64,000 nt of DNA from Thermus altitudinis (GTDB lineage: Bacteria; Deinococcota; Deinococci; Deinococcales; Thermaceae), in assembly GCF_022760835.1 (NCBI RefSeq), contig NZ_JAKTNQ010000008.1:20997-84996 (forward strand), written 5' to 3'. Below the pieces are notes generated by a model that was given only the letters and a program-made list of their open reading frames with translations, searched no databases and was not told the DNA's origin. Positions 15,071 through 23,444 of the stretch are shown piece after piece (within the stretch, counting starts at the first letter, position 1; each line of letters starts with the position of its first letter). Position numbers and translations under genes: made by a program.

Positions 15071-15537
15071 TATCGGGGCCAGAACTTCAGGGCCTCGCCG
15101 CCCACCCGGGCCCCGGGGGTGAGGCCCCTTTTGTGGAACCAGCCTTGGTTCACCTCGAGGGCCCCTTGGTAGACCACCCCAGGGTAGTACACGGGGCAGG
15201 GATCCTTGGGGCAGGGTTCCATGTCCAGGATGCGCAAGATGACCCCCTGCCGGTCGAAGAAGGCGATGGAAAGGGGAATGAGGGTGTTTTTCATCCAGAA
15301 GCCCCCGGCCGTGGGGGTGGGGAAGAGGAAAACCATACCCTCGTCCTCCCCCAGGCCTTTGCGGAACATGAGGCCCTGGGCCTGGCGCTCCGGGGTGTCG
15401 GCCACCTCCACCTTGAGGACGTGGCGCCTTCCCCCTTGCTCCACGTAAAGGGTGCTCTTGGGAAAGGATAGGCCCTGGGCCAGGGCCACCAGCCCCAGGA
15501 CCCAGGGGGCCAGCCACCGGGCGGGAAGGATGCGCAT
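15070..15537 (-). CDS. Exported DUF192 family protein
   Basis: 155 residues: a signal peptide (RWLAPWVLGLVALAQG) and a well-conserved DUF192 domain with VEVADTPERQAQGLMFRKGL, MVFLFPTP, GFWMKNTLIPLSIAFFD and ILRILDMEPC, the last followed by CPKDPCPVYYP with three nearby cysteines. DUF192 proteins are small exported beta-barrel proteins of unknown function. The gene lies between tmk and the divergent DUF192 copy on the same strand. The ATG at 15537 is placed by the signal peptide. Confidence 0.86.
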   Translation of the reverse strand: MRILPARWLAPWVLGLVALAQGLSFPKSTLYVEQGGRRHVLKVEVADTPERQAQGLMFRKGLGEDEGMVFLFPTPTAGGFWMKNTLIPLSIAFFDRQGVILRILDMEPCPKDPCPVYYPGVVYQGALEVNQGWFHKRGLTPGARVGGEALKFWPR

Positions 15538-15570
15538 AGGATCATTATGGCAGATGGAGATGCCCTTCCC

Positions 15571-16895
<1,325 letters not shown>

Positions 16896-16925
16896 GGCGC
16901 CCAGCTTACCGGAAAGGCGGGCCTG

Positions 16926-16954
16926 GGGACAGGCGAATGACCGGTCAGTATTAT
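16926..16954 (+). promoter_or_regulatory. Promoter for leaderless S9 peptidase mRNA
   Basis: GGGACA (16926-16931), 17-bp spacer, TATTAT (16949-16954), then 6 nt (GGGGGT) to the ATG at 16961. Good hexamers and spacing support 16961 over the in-frame ATG at 16937, which lies upstream of the -10. Confidence 0.6.
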
Positions 16955-16960
16955 GGGGGT

Positions 16961-18772
16961 ATGGGACCGGAAATCCTCCTTAAGCTCCGTTTCCTGTCGG
17001 ACCTTACCCCTGGCCCTGAGGGCTTTCCCCTTTTCCTCCTTACCGACGTCCAGGAGGGGGACCCTCCCCGCTACCGTTCGCGGCTGGCCCTTTTTGACGG
17101 GGCCTTGCGCTTTCTCACCCAGGAGGAGGCCAAAAAGCCCCGCTATGCCCATCCTTACGTCTACTTCCTGCGCAAGGTGGGGGAGGTCCAGGAGCTTTTC
17201 CGCCTGGACCTAAGGGGTGGGGAGGCGGAGAGGCTTACGGAAACCCCGGGGGTCTTGGACTACGCCCTGGGTCCTGAAGGGGAGGTGTTTTTCCTGGCTC
17301 TGAAGGAGGCTCCCAAGCCGGGAAGCCCCCGCATGTACGAGGGATGGCCCTTCAAGTTTGATGGCCGGGGCCTCCTGCCCGAGGGGAATGTGGCCCTTTA
17401 TGCCCTCGAGGGGGGTCAGAAGCAGCTTCTATTGGACCGCTTTCCCGCTCCCAAGGAAATGGTGCCCTCCCCCGAGGGACTTTACCTGGTGATGGCCGAG
17501 GATGTGCAGGCCCAGGCGGAGTGGCGGGACACCCTATACCGCCTTAGGGATGGGTCGCTGGAGAAGGTTTACGGGGGCTTTGGCCCCATCTTCGCCCTGG
17601 AGTGGAGCCCGGAAGGGCTCTTCTTCCTAGGGCACGCCTTTGAGCGGGGTGGGGGTACGGAGGCCCGGCTTTACCACCTACGTGGGGGCCAAGCCCGGGT
17701 CCTTCTTGAGGGGAGCCTACACAACTCCCTCAACTCGGATCTCCGCTTTGGCGCCCACCCCCAAGGACCTAAGTGGGGTGGGGACGGGGTTTATGTCGTG
17801 CGCACCGAGGAGGGGATGGCCCGGCTTTACCGGGTCGGGCTAGAGGGAAAGGCTGAGGTGGTGGCCGCGGAAGGTAGCGTTCTTTCCTTCGCCATAACCG
17901 AGCGGGGCCTCTTTTTCCTTACCGAGGACTTCACCCGTCCGGCCCGCCTCGAGGGGCCCCTGGGCCTCTTTGACCCCAACGAGGGCGTTATCTCCCCTTT
18001 GGCCGAGCCCGTGTACACCCAGTGGCCAAGCCCCGAGGGGCACCGGGTTCCGGGCTGGGTGTTGCTTCCGCAAGGGGAGGGCCCCCATCCGCTGATCCTC
18101 TACATCCACGGGGGGCCCCACACCGCCTTTGGCCGGGCCCCCATGCTGGAGTTCCAGCTTTTTCGCCAGGCAGGGTATGCCGTGGCTTTTTGTAATCCTC
18201 GAGGGTCCACGGGCTACGGCCAGGACTTCGCCCTCCTGGAAGGGATGTGGGGGGAACGGGACGAGCGGGACCTCCTGGGCTTTTTGGATCACGTTCTGAC
18301 CCATTTTCCCTTGGACCCAGCCCGGGTGGGGGTGGCGGGGGGTAGCTACGGGGGGTATATGGTGAACTGGCTCACCGCCCGCCATCCGGAGCGCTTCCGA
18401 GCGGCGGTCACCGACCGCAGCATCTGCAACTGGTTCAGCTTCTTTGGGGCCAGCGACATCGGCCCCCGCTTCACCTTCATGGAACTTTTCGCCAAGCCCT
18501 GGGAGAGGCCCGAGGTGCTGTGGGAAAAAAGCCCCCTGCGCCACGTCCACCAGGTGAGGACGCCCACCCTGGTGGTCCACTCCGAGCAGGACCACCGCTG
18601 CCCCATAGACCAGGGGGAAACCTGGTACACCGCCCTCCTCCACCTGGGAGTAAAGACCCGGTTCTTCCGCGTGCCCGAGGAGGGGCACGAACTTTCCCGC
18701 TCCGGCAGGCCAGACCGCCGCATGGCCCGGCTCGAGGCCTACCTGGACTGGTGGCGGGAAAACCTCCAATAA
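16961..18772 (+). CDS. S9 family serine peptidase (acylaminoacyl-peptidase/prolyl oligopeptidase-like)
   Basis: 603 residues with no signal peptide, so cytoplasmic. The first 350 residues form a beta-propeller of repeated strands; the alpha/beta-hydrolase domain follows with the oxyanion region LYIHGGPHTAFG, the nucleophile elbow GGSYGGY near residue 465, the Asp in VHSEQDHRC near 545 and the His in PEEGHELSRSG near 576. These enzymes trim short peptides or acylated N-termini. The start is taken at 16961 because the promoter -10 ends 6 nt upstream. Confidence 0.94.
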   Translation: MGPEILLKLRFLSDLTPGPEGFPLFLLTDVQEGDPPRYRSRLALFDGALRFLTQEEAKKPRYAHPYVYFLRKVGEVQELFRLDLRGGEAERLTETPGVLDYALGPEGEVFFLALKEAPKPGSPRMYEGWPFKFDGRGLLPEGNVALYALEGGQKQLLLDRFPAPKEMVPSPEGLYLVMAEDVQAQAEWRDTLYRLRDGSLEKVYGGFGPIFALEWSPEGLFFLGHAFERGGGTEARLYHLRGGQARVLLEGSLHNSLNSDLRFGAHPQGPKWGGDGVYVVRTEEGMARLYRVGLEGKAEVVAAEGSVLSFAITERGLFFLTEDFTRPARLEGPLGLFDPNEGVISPLAEPVYTQWPSPEGHRVPGWVLLPQGEGPHPLILYIHGGPHTAFGRAPMLEFQLFRQAGYAVAFCNPRGSTGYGQDFALLEGMWGERDERDLLGFLDHVLTHFPLDPARVGVAGGSYGGYMVNWLTARHPERFRAAVTDRSICNWFSFFGASDIGPRFTFMELFAKPWERPEVLWEKSPLRHVHQVRTPTLVVHSEQDHRCPIDQGETWYTALLHLGVKTRFFRVPEEGHELSRSGRPDRRMARLEAYLDWWRENLQ

Positions 18773-18773
18773 G

Positions 18774-18808
18774 GATCCCCACCTGGGCGGAAACCCGGGT
18801 GGGGGTCC
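18774..18808. terminator. Hairpin shared by convergent S9 peptidase and DUF3467 genes
   Basis: Arms GATCCCCACCTGGG and CCCGGGTGGGGGTC (one mismatch) around a 6-nt loop. The minus-strand transcript continues into a U-containing CCTTATT; the plus strand lacks a U-run. Confidence 0.5.
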
Positions 18809-18822
18809 CGTGGCCCTGATCC

Positions 18823-19089
18823 CTAGGCCTGGCTTTCCGCCACCGGCTCAGGGATGGGGCCGAAGGTTTCCTCGTACCGGGCCACGTTTTCCGCCAGGCT
18901 CCGGAGCAGGGCCTTGGCGTGCTGCGGGCTGGTGATCACCCGGCTCACCACTATGGCCCCCCCCTGGGGTTGCAGCAGGGCGAAGTCCAGGATGAACTCG
19001 TTCTTGGTGTGGGCGATGAGGGCCAGGTTGGTGTACCGGCCCAGGGCGATGTCCTTGTCGATTTGGATATCCAGCTTTAGCTCGCTCAT
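18823..19089 (-). CDS. DUF3467 domain protein
   Basis: 88-residue protein with the DUF3467 pattern: a start LDIQIDKDIALGRYTNLALI, a middle TKNEFILDFALLQPQGG and VVSRVITSPQHAKALLRSLAENVARYEETFG. Proteins of this family resemble small scaffold or virion-like factors and have no known activity. Its start overlaps the stop of a Roadblock gene (ATGA), and it is the last of a four-gene same-strand cluster with three Roadblock proteins, implying a joint role. Confidence 0.82.
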   Translation of the reverse strand: MSELKLDIQIDKDIALGRYTNLALIAHTKNEFILDFALLQPQGGAIVVSRVITSPQHAKALLRSLAENVARYEETFGPIPEPVAESQA

Positions 19090-19436
19090 CTAAGCGCCTC
19101 CTCTAGCTTGGGCACGGCCCTTTTCAAGGCCAGACGTACCCGTCCCAGGCTGCGCACGCTGTCCAGGAGAAGGAGCAGGTGGTAGCCGGGAAGGGGCACC
19201 AAAAGCAGGGCCCCCTCAGGGTACTCTACCATGACCTCCTCCACCCCCTCCTGGCCCAGGGTCTGGGCCAAGGCCTTGGCGGTGCCCAACGCCGTGGCGG
19301 CCCGGGCGGAAAGGAGGCTGGCTTCGGGGGCCTCCATCTCCCTGGCCTCTTCCACCACGAACCCATCCTCGCTGAGGAGGGCCGCCACCCGCACCCCTTT
19401 GATGGCCTGGAGTTCCTGTAGGACTTCCTCCACCAT
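19086..19436 (-). CDS. Roadblock/LC7 domain protein (third of the cluster)
   Basis: 116 residues with the Roadblock/LC7 layout: helix VEEVLQELQAIKGVRVAALL, a SEDGFVVEE hairpin, a central helix (LLSARAATALGTAKALAQTL) and closing strands ALLLVPLPGYHLLLLLD. It is closest in look to MglB-type proteins, GTPase-activating partners of the Ras-like MglA. No MglA GTPase is encoded nearby. The ATG at 19436 has TATAAG-GAGGC directly before it, so -10 and SD readings coincide. It follows the second Roadblock gene by 16 nt. Confidence 0.82.
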   Translation of the reverse strand: MVEEVLQELQAIKGVRVAALLSEDGFVVEEAREMEAPEASLLSARAATALGTAKALAQTLGQEGVEEVMVEYPEGALLLVPLPGYHLLLLLDSVRSLGRVRLALKRAVPKLEEALR

Positions 19437-19452
19437 GCCTCCTTATACCAGC

Positions 19453-19782
19453 TCAGAGGTTTTGCACCCTAAGGGCGATGCGGGAAAGCTCCTGGCCGAT
19501 GGCCTTGCGGTCCATGCCCCGCTCCACCACCGCCCCCAGGACGTACTCCCCTACCCGTAGGGCCAGGATCTCGTGGGTGTCCGTGGCCAGGGTGAACCGG
19601 CGCACCTCTCCGGAGAGGGCCTCCGCCAAGGGGGTCATGTGGCGCACCAGGGAGGCCAGCTCCGCCGCCAGGACCTCGGCCGGGGGGTGGCCCCGGCCTA
19701 GGGCCTCTATGACCAGGCCGTCCAAGCCCGTAAGCACCGCCCGCTTGACGCCAAAGGGCGCCAGGCTTTCTAGGTAAGCCAT
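19453..19782 (-). CDS. Roadblock/LC7-like protein (second of the cluster)
   Basis: 109 residues. It begins LESLAPFGVKRAVLTGLDGLVIEAL, followed by a helix with AAELASLVRHMTPLAEAL and strands TLATDTHEILALRVGEYVLGAVVERG, a Roadblock-type fold by pattern though more divergent than its neighbour. The start lies within the end of the first Roadblock gene (13-nt overlap), indicating coupled translation. Likely assembles with the adjacent Roadblock proteins as homo- or heterodimers. Confidence 0.72.
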   Translation of the reverse strand: MAYLESLAPFGVKRAVLTGLDGLVIEALGRGHPPAEVLAAELASLVRHMTPLAEALSGEVRRFTLATDTHEILALRVGEYVLGAVVERGMDRKAIGQELSRIALRVQNL

Positions 19783-20180
19783 CCCGCCACCTCCGCCAGT
19801 TTTTCCGCGGTTTTGGCCGTTTGCAAGCGCGCCTGGCCCAGGTTGGCCTCCGGCTTCATCAGGAGAAGGAGAAAGAGTTCCTCGTGGCCTTGCCCTTGAG
19901 GAAAGGCACCTTGAGGTCTGGGGCTGGCTTTGCGCACCATCTGGGCGTAGCCTACCACGGGGTGGCCCCCCACCAGGAGCTCCTGCACCCGAGGGGTGCC
20001 CAAACTTCCGGCGTAAGCGGCCTTGGCCTGGCGCAGGAGGGCGGCATGTTCGGCCACGGCCGCCTCCAGGTCCACCCGCTTACGCCGCACCCCCTCCACC
20101 AGAAGGCCATCCAGGGTGCCGATGGCCGCGGCAAAAGCCCCTTCTACTTGGTCCAAGAGATGGTGCAAAACCTCCTCCAT
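19770..20180 (-). CDS. Roadblock/LC7-like protein (first of the cluster)
   Basis: 136 residues. EEVLHHLLDQVEGAFAAAIG, TLDGLLVEGV and a long helix (LEAAVAEHAALLRQAK) resemble Roadblock/LC7, with an insert around PRPQGAFPQGQGHEE before a strand FLLLLLMKPEAN. The ATG at 20180 has TATAAG ending 6 nt upstream and lacks an SD, so it probably starts the cluster's own leaderless transcript. Upstream lies recR, separated by a weak hairpin. Confidence 0.68.
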   Translation of the reverse strand: MEEVLHHLLDQVEGAFAAAIGTLDGLLVEGVRRKRVDLEAAVAEHAALLRQAKAAYAGSLGTPRVQELLVGGHPVVGYAQMVRKASPRPQGAFPQGQGHEELFLLLLMKPEANLGQARLQTAKTAEKLAEVAGWLT

Positions 20181-20237
20181 ACTGCCCTTATACCGTTTTT
20201 ACCATCCCCTTCTTCACGTTCCTCCGAAAAGAGGCCA

Positions 20238-20272
20238 AAGATGAGCCCCACCCCCGTGCAAACCAGGGTGGG
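20238..20272 (-). terminator. Weak hairpin after recR
   Basis: CCCACCC and GGGTGGG arms with a 12-nt loop, followed on the minus strand by GCTCATCTTT. Possible terminator between recR and the Roadblock cluster. Confidence 0.35.
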
Positions 20273-20278
20273 ATGCTC

Positions 20279-20863
20279 CTACAGGGCCTTCCTCCCCTCC
20301 AGGGCCCGGCCCAAGGTTACCTCGTCCACGTACTCCAGGCTTCCCCCCACGGGAAGGCCGTAGGCCAGGCGGCTGGCCTTGACCCCCCGGCGCTTGAGCT
20401 CCTCCGCCAGGTACAGGGCCGTGGCCTCCCCCTCCACGGTCATGGAGGTGGCCAGGACCACTTCCTCCACCCCTGGGAGCCTGGGCCAGAGGCTTTCCAG
20501 GTTGAGCTCCCTTGGCCCCACCCCTTCTAGGGGGTTCAGGGCCCCGCCCAGCACGTGGTAAAGCCCGTGGAACTCGCCGCTCCTTTCCAGGGCATAGAGG
20601 TCGGAAACCGTTTCCACCACGGCGATCACCGAGCGGTCCCGGGTTTCGTCCTGGCAGATGGGGCAAAGTTCCCCTTCCGCCAGGTTGCCGCAGATCCGGC
20701 AGACGCCCAAGGCCTCGAGCCCGGCCAAGGCCCTTTCCAGTTCCGCAGCCTCCTCTCGGTGGAAGGCCAGATGGAGGGAAAGCTTCTGGGCGGTTTTGGG
20801 GCCGATTCCCGGCAGGCGGGAGAGGGCGCGGGTGAGCTTGAGGAGGCTTTCCGGGTACCGCAT
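20279..20863 (-). CDS. recR: Recombination mediator RecR
   Basis: 194-residue RecF-pathway protein that helps load RecA at gaps. A helix-hairpin-helix block (LSRLPGIGPKTAQKL, residues 13-27) precedes a four-cysteine zinc finger (CRICGNLAEGELCPIC, about 54-69) and a TOPRIM domain with VVETVSDLYALE near 82 and a Walker-like tail. Length is typical. It sits 1 nt after ybaB, the classical ybaB-recR arrangement. Confidence 0.97.
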   Translation of the reverse strand: MRYPESLLKLTRALSRLPGIGPKTAQKLSLHLAFHREEAAELERALAGLEALGVCRICGNLAEGELCPICQDETRDRSVIAVVETVSDLYALERSGEFHGLYHVLGGALNPLEGVGPRELNLESLWPRLPGVEEVVLATSMTVEGEATALYLAEELKRRGVKASRLAYGLPVGGSLEYVDEVTLGRALEGRKAL

Positions 20864-20864
20864 C

Positions 20865-21182
20865 CTAGAAAAGCTTGCCCAGCACCTGGCCCACGCCCCC
20901 CAGCTCCCGGGCCATCTCCTTTTCCGAAAGCTCGTGGGCCTTCTTCTGGGCGTCCTGGATGGCCACCAGCAGGAGGTCCTCCAGGCCCTCGAGGTCCTCC
21001 TGGAAGGCGGTGAGCACCTCGGGCTTCAGGCGGACGGCCAGGATCTTGCCGTGGCCGTTGGCCTCCACTTCCACCAGGCCCTGGGCCGTGCCCACCACGG
21101 TCATGGTCTCTAGCCTCTCTTGCACCTCAGCGGCCTTTTTCTGGGCCTTTTGCGCTTCCTTCAAGAGCTTCTGCAGGTTCAT
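20865..21182 (-). CDS. YbaB/EbfC family nucleoid-associated protein
   Basis: 105-residue DNA-binding protein of the YbaB/EbfC family: [20 protein letters not shown] coiled-coil start, [19 protein letters not shown] core and a helical end with [16 protein letters not shown]. It forms dimers that bind DNA and often accompanies recR. The ATG at 21182 is preceded by GGAGGAGGGAGC; upstream in-frame starts would run into hemB's promoter. Transcribed from TATACT (complement of 21198-21203). Confidence 0.93.
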   Translation of the reverse strand: MNLQKLLKEAQKAQKKAAEVQERLETMTVVGTAQGLVEVEANGHGKILAVRLKPEVLTAFQEDLEGLEDLLLVAIQDAQKKAHELSEKEMARELGGVGQVLGKLF

Positions 21183-21197
21183 GCTCCCTCCTCCCTG

Positions 21198-21205
21198 AGT
21201 ATAGT
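21198..21205. promoter_or_regulatory. Overlapping divergent -10 boxes (ybaB-recR / hemB)
   Basis: AGTATAGT gives TATAGT on the plus strand, 7 nt before the hemB ATG, and TATACT on the minus strand, 15 nt before the ybaB ATG with its SD. Start-to-start distance is only 30 bp. Confidence 0.55.
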
Positions 21206-21212
21206 GGAAGGC

Positions 21213-22193
21213 ATGGAGCGCCCAAGAAGGCTGCGTTCGCCCCTTCTCCGGCCCCTGGTGGCCGAGGTGGAGCTTAGCCCCAGGCACCTGATCCTACCGG
21301 TCTTTGTGAAGGAGGAGGGGGAGCCGGAGGAGGTTTCCTCCATGCCCGGGGTCTTCCGCCATCCCCTGGCCCACCTTCCCCGCCTGGGGGAGGAGGTGCT
21401 GAAGGCGGGCCTGGGTGGGATCATCCTCTTCGGCGTATTACCCGAGGAGGAAAAGGATGCCTTGGGGCACGGGGCGTATGCGGAAGAAGGGATCGTCCAG
21501 CGGGCCATCCGCCTTTTGAAGCGGGAGTTTCCGGAGCTTTTGGTCATGGCCGACACCTGCCTTTGTGAGTACACGGACCACGGCCACTGCGGGGTGGTGC
21601 GGGAAGGCCCCTTGGGATTCCACGTGGATAACGACGCCACCCTCCAGCTTTTGGCCAAAACGGCCCTTTCCCAGGCCCAGGCGGGGGCGGATGTGGTGGC
21701 CCCCAGCGCCATGATGGATGGGCAGGTTAGGGCCATCCGGGAGGCCTTGGACCGGGGGGGGTTCGTCCACGTGCCCATCCTCTCCTATGCGGTGAAGTAT
21801 GCCTCCGCCTTCTATGGGCCTTTCCGGGAGGCGGCAGGGAGCGCCCCCCAGTTTGGCGACCGGGCTGGGTACCAGATGGACCCCAGGGCGGGCCTCTGGG
21901 ATGCCTTGCGGGAGGCGGGGCTGGATGACCTCGAGGGGGCCGACATGCTCATGGTCAAGCCCGCCCTGCCCTACCTGGACGTGCTCTTGGCCCTTAAGGG
22001 GCGGTTTTCCAAGCCCCTTTTCGCCTACCAGGTGTCCGGGGAGTACGCCATGCTGAAGGCGGCAAGCCTCAAGGGCTGGCTGGACGAGAGGCGGGCGGTT
22101 CTGGAAAGCCTTTACGCCTTAAGGCGGGCTGGGGCCCAGGGGATCCTCACCTACTACGCCCTGGAGGCGGCCCGCTGGCTGAGGGAAGCCTAG
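21213..22193 (+). CDS. hemB: Delta-aminolevulinic acid dehydratase (porphobilinogen synthase)
   Basis: 326-residue enzyme that condenses two 5-aminolevulinates into porphobilinogen for haem and B12 synthesis. The metal-binding cysteine block [14 protein letters not shown] (about residues 117-130) marks the zinc-type enzyme; the two Schiff-base lysines lie in [13 protein letters not shown] (near 195) and [12 protein letters not shown] (near 250). The start at 21213 is chosen from the -10 box 7 nt upstream and from homology. It converges stop to stop with the MFS gene without a spacer. Confidence 0.97.
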   Translation: MERPRRLRSPLLRPLVAEVELSPRHLILPVFVKEEGEPEEVSSMPGVFRHPLAHLPRLGEEVLKAGLGGIILFGVLPEEEKDALGHGAYAEEGIVQRAIRLLKREFPELLVMADTCLCEYTDHGHCGVVREGPLGFHVDNDATLQLLAKTALSQAQAGADVVAPSAMMDGQVRAIREALDRGGFVHVPILSYAVKYASAFYGPFREAAGSAPQFGDRAGYQMDPRAGLWDALREAGLDDLEGADMLMVKPALPYLDVLLALKGRFSKPLFAYQVSGEYAMLKAASLKGWLDERRAVLESLYALRRAGAQGILTYYALEAARWLREA

Positions 22194-23399
22194 CTAGGCT
22201 TCTTGGGTGGGAGGGGTTTCCTTGGGGGCGGGGATGCCCCCGGTAAGGAGGGTGTAGGCCGCCGCCAGGCTCACCAGGCTCCCCGCCAAGAGGAACACCG
22301 TGGGGGCTCCTATGGGGCCTTCCAAGGCCCCGCCCCACATGGTCCCGAGAAGCACGGCAGCGTTCATCACCGCACCGAAGGCGGCGAAGATCCGCCCCCG
22401 CATCTCCTGGGGGGTGTTGAGCTGGAGGATGGAGCGGGCGGGGACGATGAAGGCCATGTTGAGGAAGCCGGTGATGAAGAAGGCCAGGAGCACCCAGGCG
22501 AAGAGGGGAAAGGCGCCGATGGAGGCTTCAAAGATGCCGTAGAGGAGAAGCCCCAGGAGGAAAAGCCTTTCCCGGGGGGTGTGCCTAAGGAGATAGGGGA
22601 TGGCGAGGCCTCCCAGGATGGCCCCTAAGGCCATGGCGGCCTCCATAAAGCCAAACCCCGCCGAGCCCACCCCAAGCCACTTGATGGCCAGCACCACCCC
22701 CAAGGCGGTTTCCACAGAACCGAAAGCGGCGGCCACGAACAGGGTGCCCACCGCCCGGCGGAGGGCGGGGTGGCCCACCAGGTGGCCGATTCCCTCCTTC
22801 ACCCGGGCGAAAAAGGCGGCTTTGGGAAGCCTTTGGGGCCTCAGGGAAGGGAGGCCCATCAGGATGAGCCCTGAGGCCAGGTAGGTGGCCGCATCCAGAT
22901 AGAAGGCAAAGGCCGGGCCCACGGCGGCCACCAAGACCCCGGCGGCCCCCACGAAGAGCACCTCGGAAAGGCGGTCCGCCAGGAGGACCAGGCTGTTGGC
23001 CTCGTCCACCTCCTCCTTGGGTACCAGGTCGGGGACCACGGCGTTTTGGATGGGGTCGTGCAGGTCCCGCAGGAGCTCAATCAGGAAGACGAGAAGGAGC
23101 AGGATGGGGAGGCTCTTGGCCCCAAGAAGGGGGATGAGGGCCACAAGCGGCGCCCTAAGGAGATCGGACCAGACGAGGAGGCGCTTGCGGTCCTGGGTAT
23201 CGGCCCAGGCGGAGAGGAGGGGGGAGAAGACCACCGTACCCAGAAGTTGGACCCCCAGGGTGAGGGAAACCCAAAGGGCGTTTTCCGTGAGCAGGTAGAC
23301 CAGGACCAGAAGGGCTACCCGGTGTACCTTACTGCCCGCCTGGGAAACCAGGTAGGAGAGGATCAGGCGGGCGAAGGCCTTGTGTCGCAAAGTTTTCAT
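22194..23399 (-). CDS. MFS transporter
   Basis: 401-residue major facilitator protein with about 12 hydrophobic segments. The motif-A-like loop is SPLLSAWADTQDRKRLLVWSD (around residue 58-78, shown in part), and a second half-motif is AIPYLLRHTPRERLFLLG. The family layout resembles small drug or macrolide efflux pumps (MefA-like). The substrate is unknown. The C-terminal tail is short and Pro-rich. The ATG at 23399 follows AAGGGGGTTTT; a TTGACA/TATACT promoter lies 18-45 nt upstream. Confidence 0.88.
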   Translation of the reverse strand: MKTLRHKAFARLILSYLVSQAGSKVHRVALLVLVYLLTENALWVSLTLGVQLLGTVVFSPLLSAWADTQDRKRLLVWSDLLRAPLVALIPLLGAKSLPILLLLVFLIELLRDLHDPIQNAVVPDLVPKEEVDEANSLVLLADRLSEVLFVGAAGVLVAAVGPAFAFYLDAATYLASGLILMGLPSLRPQRLPKAAFFARVKEGIGHLVGHPALRRAVGTLFVAAAFGSVETALGVVLAIKWLGVGSAGFGFMEAAMALGAILGGLAIPYLLRHTPRERLFLLGLLLYGIFEASIGAFPLFAWVLLAFFITGFLNMAFIVPARSILQLNTPQEMRGRIFAAFGAVMNAAVLLGTMWGGALEGPIGAPTVFLLAGSLVSLAAAYTLLTGGIPAPKETPPTQEA

Positions 23400-23417
23400 A
23401 AAACCCCCTTGCCCGGG

Positions 23418-23444
23418 AGTATATCAAGAAATCCCTTATGTCAA
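23418..23444 (-). promoter_or_regulatory. Promoter for the MFS transporter gene
   Basis: Minus strand TTGACA (complement of 23439-23444), a short 15-bp spacer and TATACT (complement of 23418-23423). The -35 overlaps the end of the upstream 581-codon gene. Confidence 0.5.

Noticed and set aside
14621..15517. 298-codon minus-strand frame read as one protein
   Set aside because: Its first half is the shifted frame of the upstream DUF192 gene; the real gene starts at the GTG at 15070.
16937..16960. Upstream ATG start for the S9 peptidase
   Set aside because: It lies before the TATTAT box that ends 6 nt from the ATG at 16961; the added residues are promoter sequence.
17840..18769. 309-codon minus-strand open frame opposite the S9 peptidase
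   Set aside because: No recognisable domains; the plus-strand catalytic motifs define the real gene.
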